Shown here: positions 22,008 to 30,197 of the stretch, one piece after another
Position numbering within the stretch: position 1 is the first letter of the stretch
Layout: each line of letters starts with the position of its first letter
From: a virus
DNA: 41,887 nucleotides
Reading direction: 5' to 3' (one strand)
Virus record (IMG/VR): IMGVR_UViG_3300044695_006854
Location: 1-41,887 of that record
Translations under genes and position numbers: made by a program
Notes under the pieces: model-generated
Told to the model about the DNA's origin: nothing
The model's input: the letters and a program-made list of their open reading frames with translations, nothing else
Database searches by the model: none

Positions 22008-23177
22008 ATGCCTGCGAAGACTGTTCCTTTTCCTGTTGGTGATGTGGCCCCGAGCTTTTCGATCCGCGCGGAAGCGGGTGGGAAAGGGGTGATCGATATT
22101 CGGGGGACGATCGGGCTGGAGAAGTTTTTCGGCGAGGAGTATGGCATCGATGCCGGGGGCACGGTCTCGGATTTCGACCGGGAGCTGAAGGCGCTGGGCG
22201 AGGTGCGCGAGATCGAGCTGAACATCTACTCGCTGGGCGGGGATGTGTTCACGGCGCTCGGGATCCAGAGCATCCTGGCGCGGCACTCGGCGCGGGTGGT
22301 GGCAAACGTGGACGGCATCGCGGCCTCGGCGGCGACGATCATCCTGATGGCGGCGGACGAGATCCGCGTGCCCGAGAATGCCTACCTCATGATCCACAAT
22401 GCCTCGACCTACGGGTGGGGCGACTACCGCGCGCTGTCGGCGATGGCGGACGATCTGAAGAAGTGGAGCCGCGACATGGCGAACCTCTACGCGGCGCGCA
22501 TCGAGGACAACACCGGCGGCGATCGCACCGCGATCCTCGCGGAAGTGATCGAGAAAATGGACGCGGAGACCTGGCTGACCGGCGCGGAAGCGAAGGCGCT
22601 CGGCCTGGTCGAAACGGTGACGGGGCGCGCGGAACTCGCGGCCTGCGCGGTGCCGGCTCCGCTGCGGATGGCGATGACGAGCGAGCGGATTCCGGAGGCG
22701 GTGAAGGCGCTGCTCTTTGACAGGCCAACGGCGGAAGTTATGAGCGATCCCATCGAACCCATCGCCCCGGCCGCGGTCGAGCCCGACGTCACTGTCGAGC
22801 CCGAGGCCGAAGTCACCGAGGACACTGCCACGGCCACGGTCGAGGAGACTCCCGCTCCGGTTGCTCCGGTGGTGGAACCTGTGCCCGCTCCGCAGGCGCT
22901 GACTCTCGAGGCCGTGACGGCCGCGATGCAGGGCGTCGTCGAGAACGCGGTGAAGCCGATCGCGGAGCGTCTCGAAAAAGCGGAAGCGGCCCTCGCCACG
23001 GAGCAGGCGCTGCGCGCGAACAAGGTGCCGGTGAATGCCTGGGGAAACCAGCAGCCGGCCGACACCGCGGAATCGTCGGCGGAAGCGCCGCGCGATCCGG
23101 ATTTCGCGACCCTGACCGCGCACCAAAAAATGGAACTCGGGCGCCGCAAGATGTTCCCGGCCGCCTTCAAAAACTGA
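22008..23177 (+). CDS. ClpP-like head maturation protease fused to scaffold
   Basis: 389 aa. Residues 27-215 are a ClpP-type serine protease: IDIRGTIG, LNIYSLGGDVFTALGI, nucleophile S107 in VDGIAASAAT, and H130 in AYLMIHNAST. The oxyanion-type GG (77-78) is intact. From about 240 a Pro/Val/Glu-rich linker leads to a helical C-terminal domain (EAVTAAMQGVVENAVKPIAERLEKAEAALATE), typical of a scaffolding domain. It processes the prohead. The C-terminal part may also be made separately from ATG 22740. Confidence 0.85.
   Translation: MPAKTVPFPVGDVAPSFSIRAEAGGKGVIDIRGTIGLEKFFGEEYGIDAGGTVSDFDRELKALGEVREIELNIYSLGGDVFTALGIQSILARHSARVVANVDGIAASAATIILMAADEIRVPENAYLMIHNASTYGWGDYRALSAMADDLKKWSRDMANLYAARIEDNTGGDRTAILAEVIEKMDAETWLTGAEAKALGLVETVTGRAELAACAVPAPLRMAMTSERIPEAVKALLFDRPTAEVMSDPIEPIAPAAVEPDVTVEPEAEVTEDTATATVEETPAPVAPVVEPVPAPQALTLEAVTAAMQGVVENAVKPIAERLEKAEAALATEQALRANKVPVNAWGNQQPADTAESSAEAPRDPDFATLTAHQKMELGRRKMFPAAFKN
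22717..22739 (+). promoter_or_regulatory. TTGAC element before internal start 22740
   Basis: TTGAC with an 18-nt spacer plus GGAAG six to seven bases upstream of an in-frame ATG inside the protease gene. Confidence 0.45.
22740..23177 (+). CDS. Internal-start scaffolding protein (Nu3-like)
   Basis: 145 aa predicted from the in-frame ATG 22740 in the protease gene. It has its own GGAAG Shine-Dalgarno and a TTGAC element. It would contain exactly the Pro/Glu-rich linker and coiled-coil scaffold region without the protease. Lambda makes its scaffold Nu3 from the 3' part of the protease gene C in the same way. Support is positional and by analogy; the product is not proven. Confidence 0.45.
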   Translation: MSDPIEPIAPAAVEPDVTVEPEAEVTEDTATATVEETPAPVAPVVEPVPAPQALTLEAVTAAMQGVVENAVKPIAERLEKAEAALATEQALRANKVPVNAWGNQQPADTAESSAEAPRDPDFATLTAHQKMELGRRKMFPAAFKN

Positions 23178-23225
23178 CCCGCGTTTGACGCGATCCCCTT
23201 TGCTCAACCATCCCTCCTCACTGAC

Positions 23226-24293
23226 ATGCCCACCCTGCTCGAAATCTGCCAGGCCCGCCAGATCCCCTTTACCGGTGGGATCATCGAGGCGGTCGAAACC
23301 GCCGTGCCCGCCCTGATGGCATTCGACACCCGCACCACGAGCGGGACGAAATTCCAGGCTCTGGCCCGCACCTCGCTGCCCACTGCTTCGGGCTTCAAGG
23401 ATTACAACCAAGGCGCGACGGCGGGTGCCGCCTCGTTCGCCCTGCGCGAGTTCCAGGCCAAGCTGCTCCTCGCCAAGGTGCAGGTGGAGATGGTGACCGC
23501 GGCCCGCTGGGATGCGGAGAAGGCGGTCGATGCGCCGAGCTACTTCGACCTGCAGGTGCAAGCCACGATGCAGTCCGAAATGAAGAACCTCGAGAAGTGT
23601 CTCTTCTACGGCACGAGCCAGGACGCGAAGGCCTTCCCGGGCCTGAAGCAACTGACGCCCTACGTGACCGCGAACGTGCTGACCCTGACCGAAGATCCGG
23701 GCGCGACCGACTACATCAAGACGGTGATCAACGCGGCCGGCACGACCTCCTCGACCGCCTCGTCGGTCTACTCCGTGGTGCACGGGGTGCTCGACTGCCA
23801 GCTCGTGGTCTGCAACGACAACGGCGGCGAACTGCTCGGGATGACCGAGCCCTTCCGCCAGGCTCTCGCGCCTGACTCGAACAGCCCGACGGCCACGCTG
23901 GAATACATGCTGGCGCAGATCTCCGGACACTTCGGCGTCTCGGTGAGCGGCATGAACCAGACCCCGAACAGCGTCGTGCCGACGCAGTATTCGGTGCGCC
24001 GCCTCGCCAACCTGACCGAAGACTCGGGCAAGGGCGTGACCGACGCGAAGCTGGAGCAGCTCGTGCTTTCCCACGGCGACGGCATCGTGCCCAGCCGACT
24101 CTACATGAACGGGCGCAGCGCCCGTCAGTGGGCGGACAGCCGCAGCGCCTCGACCGCGACCCTCTTCCTCGGAATGAGCGGCGACGCCCGGAACAACACC
24201 GGCAGCCTCCGCGCGAAGCGGCCCGACAACTTCGAGGGCATCCCGGTGACCTACACCTCGGCGATCGCGTCGAACGACGCCATCGAAAGCTGA
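23226..24293 (+). CDS. Major capsid protein
   Basis: 355 aa, the most conserved-looking structural gene after the protease/scaffold. N-terminal helix PTLLEICQARQ, then repeated beta segments, MQSEMKNLEKCLFYGTSQD (spine-helix-like), GDGIVPSRLYMNGRSARQW and FEGIPVTYTSAI, consistent with an HK97-fold capsid subunit. No signal of an N-terminal delta domain, in keeping with a separate or fused scaffold. The 48-bp leader after the protease contains TTTGACGCG about 35 bp before the ATG, which could be part of a promoter. Confidence 0.8.
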   Translation: MPTLLEICQARQIPFTGGIIEAVETAVPALMAFDTRTTSGTKFQALARTSLPTASGFKDYNQGATAGAASFALREFQAKLLLAKVQVEMVTAARWDAEKAVDAPSYFDLQVQATMQSEMKNLEKCLFYGTSQDAKAFPGLKQLTPYVTANVLTLTEDPGATDYIKTVINAAGTTSSTASSVYSVVHGVLDCQLVVCNDNGGELLGMTEPFRQALAPDSNSPTATLEYMLAQISGHFGVSVSGMNQTPNSVVPTQYSVRRLANLTEDSGKGVTDAKLEQLVLSHGDGIVPSRLYMNGRSARQWADSRSASTATLFLGMSGDARNNTGSLRAKRPDNFEGIPVTYTSAIASNDAIES

Positions 24294-24341
24294 TCGGCGA
24301 CCTGACCCTGTGACATCCACCACCCGACCCTCCACGATCCC

Positions 24342-24728
24342 ATGAAAGACGCGACGCTCCTCCAAACCGCGGCCAAGCCGAACGCGGCGAACACCGTCAA
24401 CACGAACACCATCGCCCTGCCGCAGCAGGCGGTGCGGCCGTTCACCACGACCTTCCGGGTGCGTCTCTTCGGCGCGGTCTCGGTCGGTGCGAACAGCAAG
24501 AACATCAACTACCGCCTTTTCGCGACCAACGAAGCGAACGGGGCGAACGCGGTCGCGGCCTCGGAGATCTTCACGATCGCCGGGAATGCCGCGAACCATC
24601 CGGCCTTCGAGCGCGAGGTCTACCTGCGCCCGGAGCTGGACCGCAGCCGCATCTTCGCCAGCGCGACCGGCGAGGCCAACGGAGGCGACGCGAGCGCGGC
24701 GACCTTCGGGGTCGAGATCGTCGGTTGA
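24342..24728 (+). CDS. Capsid decoration/cement protein (Bbp16-like)
   Basis: 128 aa directly after the capsid gene. It opens with KDATLLQTAAKPNAANTVNT, continues in alternating beta strands (FRVRLFGAVSV, NYRLFATNEA) and ends EVYLRPELD...FGVEIVG. This resembles small beta-sandwich cement proteins of the Bbp16 type that follow capsid genes in several phages. Assignment is by pattern and position. Confidence 0.6.
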   Translation: MKDATLLQTAAKPNAANTVNTNTIALPQQAVRPFTTTFRVRLFGAVSVGANSKNINYRLFATNEANGANAVAASEIFTIAGNAANHPAFEREVYLRPELDRSRIFASATGEANGGDASAATFGVEIVG

Positions 24729-24774
24729 TCCTGACAAGACCAGACTTTACGGGTTGCGAAACCTGTTTCATCAG

Positions 24775-24815
24775 CGCCCACCGCGGACCTCTCCCCCGCG
24801 GTGGGCGTCTGCTTT
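24775..24815 (+). terminator. Strong hairpin terminator after capsid genes
   Basis: Perfect 12-bp stem CGCCCACCGCGG / CCGCGGTGGGCG with a 9-nt loop, then tctgctttt. It probably reduces read-through from the highly expressed capsid genes. Confidence 0.8.
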
Positions 24816-24830
24816 TCGGCGCAAGGCGCC

Positions 24831-24864
24831 GGTAAAAGGTGGGAAGGGAAAAGGTAAAAGGTGG
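24831..24864 (+). repeat. GGTAAAAGGTGGGAAGG word repeat, copy 1
   Basis: Non-coding. A near-identical copy lies at 26426-26458, also between genes. Confidence 0.7.
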
Positions 24865-24889
24865 GGACGTGGACGCAGGGCGGGAGCGG

Positions 24890-24909
24890 TTGACGCGGGA
24901 CGGAAGGGG
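24890..24909 (+). promoter_or_regulatory. TTGAC start-proximal element (glycosyltransferase)
   Basis: TTGAC with a 15-nt spacer before ATG 24910; the spacer also holds GGAAGGGG, a Shine-Dalgarno-like run. Confidence 0.5.
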
Positions 24910-25596
24910 ATGAAACTGTTTCTCGCGTTGCCGGTGTATGGCGGATACGACCCGCATTTTGTGACTGGATTGCTGGGGCTGGTGGCGAAGCCGCCCTGCG
25001 AGATGGTGGTGCACCCGGTGATCGGGGATAGCCTGGTGGCTCGGGCCCGGAACCGGGCTGCGGCAAAGTTCCTCGCAAGCGATTGCACGCACCTGCTCTT
25101 CCTGGACACGGACCTGATCTTCGACGCGGCGCAGATCGCGCGACTGATTTCGCACGGGGAACCGGTGGTGGCGGGGCTGTATCCGAAGAAACAGGCGGAG
25201 CTGGGCTGGGTGTGCAACCTGCTGCCAGGCGAGGAGATGGACGAGCGCGGCCTGAAGCCGGTGCGGTATGCGGGCACGGGGTGTTTGCTGGTGGCCAGGG
25301 AAGTGCTGGAGGCGATGCGGGAGCGGTGGCCGGAGCTGGAGTATGATCCGGATGACGGGGACGAGCCGGGGGTGAAGTGGGACTTCTTTTCTTGCGGGGT
25401 TTACCGGTGCCCGGAGACGGGGCTGCGGAGGTATCTGTCGGAGGATTGGTGGTTTTGCCAGAGGGTGCTGGATCTGGGTCTGAAGGTGTGGATGGACACG
25501 CAGGTGATCCTGAAACACGTGGGGCAGGCGATCTATCCGCTGCAGGCACTTGACAGCTTCGCGGAGGAAATCGGAGAAGAGGAGACAAAATCATGA
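24910..25596 (+). CDS. GT-A type glycosyltransferase
   Basis: 228 aa. It shows an N-terminal strand KLFLALPVYGG, VARARNRAAAKFL, and the nucleotide-sugar metal site FLDTDLIF (D66-x-D68). It continues with VAGLYPKKQ and GTGCLLVAREVLEAM, and ends with a SEDWWFCQRV segment and the HVG motif, as in small phage-encoded GT-A enzymes. Its place among head genes suggests that it glycosylates the virion or the host. The last residues (ETKS stop) come from a GACAAAATCATG element. Confidence 0.75.
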   Translation: MKLFLALPVYGGYDPHFVTGLLGLVAKPPCEMVVHPVIGDSLVARARNRAAAKFLASDCTHLLFLDTDLIFDAAQIARLISHGEPVVAGLYPKKQAELGWVCNLLPGEEMDERGLKPVRYAGTGCLLVAREVLEAMRERWPELEYDPDDGDEPGVKWDFFSCGVYRCPETGLRRYLSEDWWFCQRVLDLGLKVWMDTQVILKHVGQAIYPLQALDSFAEEIGEEETKS

Positions 25597-25609
25597 GGGG
25601 TGAAATCAT
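25581..25609 (+). repeat. GACAAAATCATG element, copy 6
   Basis: Gives the TGA stop of the glycosyltransferase gene; the second half ends in ATT rather than ATG. The rest of 25610-25725 holds T-tracts but no gene. Confidence 0.75.
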
Positions 25610-25725
25610 TTTTCGGAACGGGGACACGATGAAACTTTTTTGCTGAACTCCTCCTCGTTCCAAGCAAAACACGGGAGCGCCGCGGGCCTGTCCTCACAAC
25701 AGCGGCTCCACTTTTTTTCAAAGCC

Positions 25726-25986
25726 ATGAGTCACTCGATCGCCATTTATCACCGGCCGGATGCGGATCCGAAGGTTCATCCCTGCCGCCCGGGCGCAACG
25801 CCGGGGACGGTGGATCTGCTGGGCGACGATGGGGAACCGATCGTGACGGACTGCCGGGTGATCGAGGATCCGGAGACGGAGGTGACTCTGCCGATCGGTT
25901 ACGCGACGATCGTGGAACCGGTGAAGAAGGCGCCCTCGCCGCGCAGGAGCCGCAAGGATGCGGACGGAGACGGGGAGCCGGATTGA
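25726..25986 (+). CDS. Small acidic protein, unknown (head-tail region)
   Basis: 86 aa. A short beta-type domain (TPGTVDLLGDDGEPIVTDCRVI) is followed by a basic/acidic low-complexity tail (RRSRKDADGDGEPD). Found between a glycosyltransferase and the head-completion genes. No family recognised. Confidence 0.5.
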   Translation: MSHSIAIYHRPDADPKVHPCRPGATPGTVDLLGDDGEPIVTDCRVIEDPETEVTLPIGYATIVEPVKKAPSPRRSRKDADGDGEPD

Positions 25987-26020
25987 GACTTTTTTCGTAC
26001 TGCTCGTGTTGTTGTTGTGG

Positions 26021-26058
26021 CGGCCGCCGGGGAGCGATTCCCGGCGGCCGTTTGCTTT
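26021..26058 (+). terminator. GC-rich hairpin terminator
   Basis: Perfect 11-bp stem CGGCCGCCGGG / CCCGGCGGCCG, 8-nt loop, then TTTGCTTT. The end of this tail merges with the TTGAC element of the next gene. Confidence 0.7.
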
Positions 26059-26075
26059 GACTCGCGGGCGGAATC
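26057..26075 (+). promoter_or_regulatory. TTGAC start-proximal element
   Basis: TTGACTCGCGG, 14-nt spacer, ATG 26076; the first 11 bases recur at 26481. Confidence 0.55.
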
Positions 26076-26408
26076 ATGAACCCGCCCCGCTCCGCCTACG
26101 ATGCCGCACGCCGTCGCACGATGGAGGCGACGAAGTCGCTGCGCTGGGGGATCGTGAGCTACAACGGGGCGGACTACTGCTGCGCGGTGAGCCTGGACAA
26201 TGAGGGCTACGAGATCACGGACCGCGGGCCGAATGTGACGCACCGGATCCGGGCGACGTTCGCGAAGCGGGAACTTCCGACGCGGCCGGTGAAAGGAAAG
26301 AGCGTGACCTACCTGGGGATGGTGTTCGAGATCGAGCTGATCGGCGGCGACATGGAAGGGGATCCGGGATGGGTGGTGTCGGCGTTTCGGACGCCGGGGG
26401 CGGAGTGA
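26076..26408 (+). CDS. Probable head-tail completion protein
   Basis: 110 aa. A helical N-terminus (AYDAARRRTMEATKSLR) is followed by a compact beta-rich domain (WGIVSYNGADYCCAVS, KSVTYLGMVFEIELIGGD). The size and position after capsid genes fit a head-tail adaptor or stopper, but no motif is specific. Confidence 0.45.
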   Translation: MNPPRSAYDAARRRTMEATKSLRWGIVSYNGADYCCAVSLDNEGYEITDRGPNVTHRIRATFAKRELPTRPVKGKSVTYLGMVFEIELIGGDMEGDPGWVVSAFRTPGAE

Positions 26409-26425
26409 GGGCTCGCGCTGCGCGC

Positions 26426-26458
26426 GGTAAAAGGTGGGAAGGTAAAAGGTAAAAGGTG
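26426..26458 (+). repeat. GGTAAAAGGTGGGAAGG word repeat, copy 2
   Basis: Second copy, 17 bp after the preceding stop, in the same orientation as copy 1. Confidence 0.7.
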
Positions 26459-26480
26459 CCGGGCTGGGTAAGGGAGTGCT

Positions 26481-26499
26481 TTGACTCGCGGCGGCCATC
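26481..26499 (+). promoter_or_regulatory. TTGAC start-proximal element
   Basis: TTGACTCGCGG, 14-nt spacer, ATG 26500. Confidence 0.55.
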
Positions 26500-26736
26500 A
26501 TGGCTACGGAATGGCTTTGTGGGAAACGGGCGCATGATGCGCTGAGTCGGGCGCTGGGGGATCGGTGGATCATTCCGGACACGGGCACGCGGATCTCGGA
26601 TTCGGTGATCGAGTTCTCGGTGATCCGCCGGGGAATGGTCTACGATCCGCCGTCGCTCTACCGCATGCGGGTGAGCGAGGACGGGGTGCTGCTGGGGAGC
26701 TTCATCGGAGAGGTGACGGGGGAGGTGCCACGATGA
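26500..26736 (+). CDS. Small head-tail protein, unknown
   Basis: 78 aa, beta-rich (RWIIPDTGTRISDSVIEFSVI, YRMRVSEDGVLLGSF). The stop overlaps the next ATG (ATGA). It may be a head-tail or tail-terminator component; no family recognised. Confidence 0.45.
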   Translation: MATEWLCGKRAHDALSRALGDRWIIPDTGTRISDSVIEFSVIRRGMVYDPPSLYRMRVSEDGVLLGSFIGEVTGEVPR

Positions 26737-27194
26737 TCGCGGGCATGGAATCGGCGGTGGCCTCGGTGATCGAGGACGGTCTGGGCGAGGACGAGACACT
26801 CGAGGGGGTGCTGTGGGTGGTGCGCACGACGACGACGCGCACGGACGTGCCGGGTGACCGGAGCGTGATCGGGGTGCGGGTGTCGTCGATGGAGCGCGGC
26901 CACACGCAACTGGCGGACTGCATCGTCGAGATCGCGGTGATGACGCCGGCCGTGAACGAGAACACGAGCCCGTCGCACCACGCGCTGCTGCAGGCGGCGG
27001 TGGAGCGGATCTTTTCGATCGGGACGACGATCGACGGGGATTCAGTGAAGGAGGTTTTGGCGGCGGCGATCGAGACGACGCTGGACGGCTGGACGGGCGC
27101 GGGCTTTTTCAACCAAGGCTGGACTCCGGGACAGGAGGGCACGGACTGGCTGCCGGTGCTGAATGTGAAGATCGGAGCGAGGAGGGAGGACTGA
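26733..27194 (+). CDS. Tail terminator-like protein
   Basis: 153 aa from ATG 26733. Alternating helix and strand: AVASVIEDGLGEDETLEGVLWVVR at the start, then VIGVRVSSMERG, DCIVEIAVMTPA and DWLPVLNVKIGA at the end. Size and fold pattern are compatible with a minor tail U-like or HK97 gp10-like terminator protein. The assignment is by position and is tentative. Confidence 0.4.
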   Translation: MIAGMESAVASVIEDGLGEDETLEGVLWVVRTTTTRTDVPGDRSVIGVRVSSMERGHTQLADCIVEIAVMTPAVNENTSPSHHALLQAAVERIFSIGTTIDGDSVKEVLAAAIETTLDGWTGAGFFNQGWTPGQEGTDWLPVLNVKIGARRED

Positions 27195-27195
27195 G

Positions 27196-27939
27196 ATGTT
27201 CAACGTCGAGGCCAAGTTCACAAGGCGGGAATTCGAGGAATCGCTGGCGCGCTACGCGGCGGCGACGAAGCAGGATCTGCGCACGGTGCTCGAGAATCAA
27301 GCCCGCCTGTTCGTGACGGATGTGGTCAATGTGACGCCGCCGTTTTCGCAAGGGGTGAACGCAACGAAAGCGCGGCAACGCGGCGAGAAGTCGATCAAGA
27401 ACAACCTCAACCGGCTCTTCGTGGCGCGGCCGCTCCAAGGAAGCAGGAAGGTGACGCATCTCTTCGGGCGCACGGATGTGCCGGGTCTGCCCTACGTGGT
27501 GCGAACGAAGGAGAAGTATCCGGACGTGGAGGGCATCTATCGCGACGAGAAAAAACGCGCAAAGGGTTTCGCGGTGCGAGGGATGCGATTCCGGCAGCAG
27601 GAGTTGCCGGTGTCTCTGGCGAAGGTGCGGAAGATCTACGCACGGGAAAAAAAGATGGTGGGCTTTCTGGCCGGCGGATGGAACCGGGCTGCGACGGTGC
27701 TGGGCTCGAAGGTGCCCGCGTGGGTGAAGCGCCACGCGGGGGCCCCGGGAGCGATCTCAAAACGATTCGGCCGCACGAAGCTGTCGATCCGGATCGAGAA
27801 CCGGGTCGACTATGCGGCAGGGGTCGGCGGGATGCAGAAGCGCATGGCCTTCGCGCTCCGGAAACGCAGCGACGCAATGCGGATCGAGGCGCAGCGGGCG
27901 ATCGACGGGAAGGGCCGTTGGCGGCAGGCGAAACGTTGA
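27196..27939 (+). CDS. Tail protein, unknown, basic
   Basis: 247 aa, strongly basic. N-terminal helix (FTRREFEESLARYAAATKQDLRTVLE) followed by VVNVTPPFSQGVNATKARQRG, a pattern seen in HK97 gp10-like minor tail proteins (a helix then VTPxxTG). A long Arg/Lys-rich second half (RFGRTKLSIRIENRVDY) follows. It sits just before the tape measure gene. Confidence 0.45.
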   Translation: MFNVEAKFTRREFEESLARYAAATKQDLRTVLENQARLFVTDVVNVTPPFSQGVNATKARQRGEKSIKNNLNRLFVARPLQGSRKVTHLFGRTDVPGLPYVVRTKEKYPDVEGIYRDEKKRAKGFAVRGMRFRQQELPVSLAKVRKIYAREKKMVGFLAGGWNRAATVLGSKVPAWVKRHAGAPGAISKRFGRTKLSIRIENRVDYAAGVGGMQKRMAFALRKRSDAMRIEAQRAIDGKGRWRQAKR

Positions 27940-27960
27940 CAGGTCGGCGGAGGCAGTCCC
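27936..27960 (+). promoter_or_regulatory. TTGAC start-proximal element (tape measure)
   Basis: TTGAC contains the preceding stop TGA; the spacer to ATG 27961 is 20 nt, the longest in the set. Confidence 0.4.
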
Positions 27961-29442
27961 ATGATTTCCGAAGAACTGGTCCTGATCACGTCGCGGTTCG
28001 ACGCGGCTCTCGAGCGCATCACCAAGGAGGTGGAACAGAAGAGCCAGCGGATGCGGCGGAGCTTCGAGGGGGCGGGCGGGCGCGCTGGAGCGGGCGGGGG
28101 AGCGGGCGGGGGAATCTTGGGAGCGATCGGCGGCGGGGTCGGTGGCTTTGGAAAAGAACTGCTCGGACTCGCGGGATTTGGCAGTGCGATTGCGACTCTG
28201 ACGACGGTGGGCGCGACGGTGAAAGATTCGCTGGGACGTGCGGACGACATCGCGGACCTGACGCTGAAACTAAACGAATCGGCGGACGCGCTGCAGCGGG
28301 TGGACTTTGCCGGGAAACTAGCGGCGGGGCAAGGGGTGGAGCAGGTCGCCAACGCCATGGTCAAACTGGAGCGCGCCCTCGGGGATCCGGAAAACGAAAA
28401 AGCGGCGCAGGCTCTCCGGAATCTGGGCCTGACGGCAGAGCAACTGGCGGCGGTGCCCCTGGATCAAAAGATGATTCTGTTCGCAGAGGCATTCCAAAAA
28501 GCGCGGGCGTCCGGCACGGGCCTCAACGACATCCAGGCGCTGCTGGGACGAAGTGCGTCGGAGCTGATCCCGCTCTTCGAGCAGGGCGGGGATGCCCTGC
28601 GCGAGATGTTCGCGGAGGCGCCGGTGATGGGCGAAATGGCCACGCAACAACTGGCAAAAATCAACGACGAGCTCGATGCCCTCATTCTGAAAGGCAAGGG
28701 ATTGCTGGGCGAGGCAATCGGTGACGTGGCGATCACCGGCGGATTTTTCAGCGACGTCTTCAATGCGCTGCGCGAGGGCGCGAGTCTGCGGGAAGCCGGC
28801 GAAAGGGCCACGGCCAATTTGTTCAACGAGGAAATCCGGGTCAATCGCGAGGTGAAAGAGCGAGAAGCGAAGCGGCAAGAAACCGCTGCGGCCCAGCAGG
28901 CGGCGGCGCAGCGCGTCGCAGCGGAGGCCGCGGAAAAGGCCAAGCAGGAGGAACAAGCGAAGGAGCGCGAAGATTGGAAAAAGAGTTTCGAAAAAACAAG
29001 GCAGGAAGAACTGCGCCTGCAGGAACAATACCGCGACGCCCGCTTCGACACGATGACGCCGGAGCAGCAGCTGGCCACGCTCCTGAAACGGATGAGCGGA
29101 GCCATGGGCGTGACGACGACCGACGAGGCCGAGATCCTGAAAAAGGCGGACGAGCTGGCGTCGAGCGGGGCGACCCAGGAGGCGATGATCATGCTGCAGA
29201 CGCTGCAGGAGATCCGCACGCTGACGGCGCGGATGGGCGGGCTCGGCGGGATGGGCGCGATGGAGCGCACCCAACCGATGCACCAAGGGAGCTTCGCGGA
29301 TCTGATGGACCAGATCTTCGAGCGGGATCAACGCGCGCTGACGAACATCGCCACGAACACGGGCAACGCGAAGACGGTGCTCGACCGGATCCTCGAGAAC
29401 ATGGAGACGCCGCCGGACGAAGACAGGTTTGACGACCTGTAA
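27961..29442 (+). CDS. Tail tape measure-like protein
   Basis: 493 aa. Residues about 35-85 are Gly/Ala-rich and hydrophobic (GGGAGGGILGAIGGGVGGFG, GLAGFGSAIATL), followed by TapeMeas-type helices: DSLGRADDIADLTLKLNESADALQR, AMVKLERALGD, GLTAEQLAAVPLDQKM and LLGRSASELIPLFEQG. From about 285 to 365 it is a Lys/Glu/Ala coiled coil. This is the usual tape measure sequence style, but short, which would imply a short tail if the family length rule holds. Confidence 0.65.
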   Translation: MISEELVLITSRFDAALERITKEVEQKSQRMRRSFEGAGGRAGAGGGAGGGILGAIGGGVGGFGKELLGLAGFGSAIATLTTVGATVKDSLGRADDIADLTLKLNESADALQRVDFAGKLAAGQGVEQVANAMVKLERALGDPENEKAAQALRNLGLTAEQLAAVPLDQKMILFAEAFQKARASGTGLNDIQALLGRSASELIPLFEQGGDALREMFAEAPVMGEMATQQLAKINDELDALILKGKGLLGEAIGDVAITGGFFSDVFNALREGASLREAGERATANLFNEEIRVNREVKEREAKRQETAAAQQAAAQRVAAEAAEKAKQEEQAKEREDWKKSFEKTRQEELRLQEQYRDARFDTMTPEQQLATLLKRMSGAMGVTTTDEAEILKKADELASSGATQEAMIMLQTLQEIRTLTARMGGLGGMGAMERTQPMHQGSFADLMDQIFERDQRALTNIATNTGNAKTVLDRILENMETPPDEDRFDDL

Positions 29443-29447
29443 GTGGC
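29429..29447 (+). promoter_or_regulatory. TTGAC start-proximal element
   Basis: Lies in the last codons of the tape measure gene, within an ACAGGT/ACCTGT inverted repeat; 14-nt spacer to ATG 29448. Confidence 0.5.
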
Positions 29448-30197
29448 ATGGCGGTGCAGGTGGACAAGGAGCAGTTCGACATCGATCGGAAAGGCATCGT
29501 GAAGTTCACGGTGCGGTGGCGGATGGACACGCGGATCGAGGCGATCCGAAACGTGCCGCGCCAATACGACGGGGTGCCGCTGGACTCGGTGCGCGGCACG
29601 CCGTGGATCGCGAAGAATGGAGACTATCTGGTGGATGCGGTCTACATGGGCGCGCCCACGGAATGGAACGCGGGCTTCGACGAGGACGAGCGGAGCCAGG
29701 ATCAATACGAGCTGGTGACGGAGGAGCGCGAGGTCTCGATCAAGAAATTTCCAGACCGCGATTTTCTCCGCGAAAAGTATGGGATGTATTTCGATTTCCA
29801 AACGGGCGACCTGCTCTTCCCGGAGCAGCTGCCGGCGGAGGCTTCGAGAATCGGCGCGCCGCTGACGCTCGACACGATGAAGAAGAAATCCGGAGCGACG
29901 CGGCCGAATCCGCTCTTCGGGACGACGACGTATCCGGTGCCCTACACGGTGGCGCGCTGGACGCTGGTCCGTCGCCGCGTGCCGCGCCGCCTCGAGGATC
30001 AAGCGATGACGGTGATCGACCAGCTTCCCAAAGGCTTTCAGTGGGATGGGCCGCGGATCCAGTGGTATGTGCGGCCGCTGCAAAAACGCAAGGTCGGCAA
30101 CCTCTGGGAAATCGAGTGGAAGGCGGAGGAACTGTCGGAGTTCAAGGACGCGGAGTTCCTGAACAAGATCAAGGAATTCGGCCGAAAGACGCGGTGA
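29448..30197 (+). CDS. Distal tail protein, unknown
   Basis: 249 aa, no membrane segment, mixed beta content with several Trp/Tyr-rich strands (FTVRWRMDTRIEAIRNVPRQ, PWIAKNGDYLVDAVYMG, IQWYVRPLQKRKVGNLWEIE). It follows the tape measure gene, so a distal tail or hub component is likely. It overlaps the next gene by ATGA. No specific family recognised. Confidence 0.45.
   Translation: MAVQVDKEQFDIDRKGIVKFTVRWRMDTRIEAIRNVPRQYDGVPLDSVRGTPWIAKNGDYLVDAVYMGAPTEWNAGFDEDERSQDQYELVTEEREVSIKKFPDRDFLREKYGMYFDFQTGDLLFPEQLPAEASRIGAPLTLDTMKKKSGATRPNPLFGTTTYPVPYTVARWTLVRRRVPRRLEDQAMTVIDQLPKGFQWDGPRIQWYVRPLQKRKVGNLWEIEWKAEELSEFKDAEFLNKIKEFGRKTR

Noticed and set aside
18227-24737. Very long minus-strand ORFs (721 to 920 codons) opposite terminase, portal, protease and capsid genes
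   Set aside because: Shadows of GC-rich coding sequence: the plus-strand frames encode recognisable head proteins; the minus frames are Arg/His/Pro-rich without motifs.
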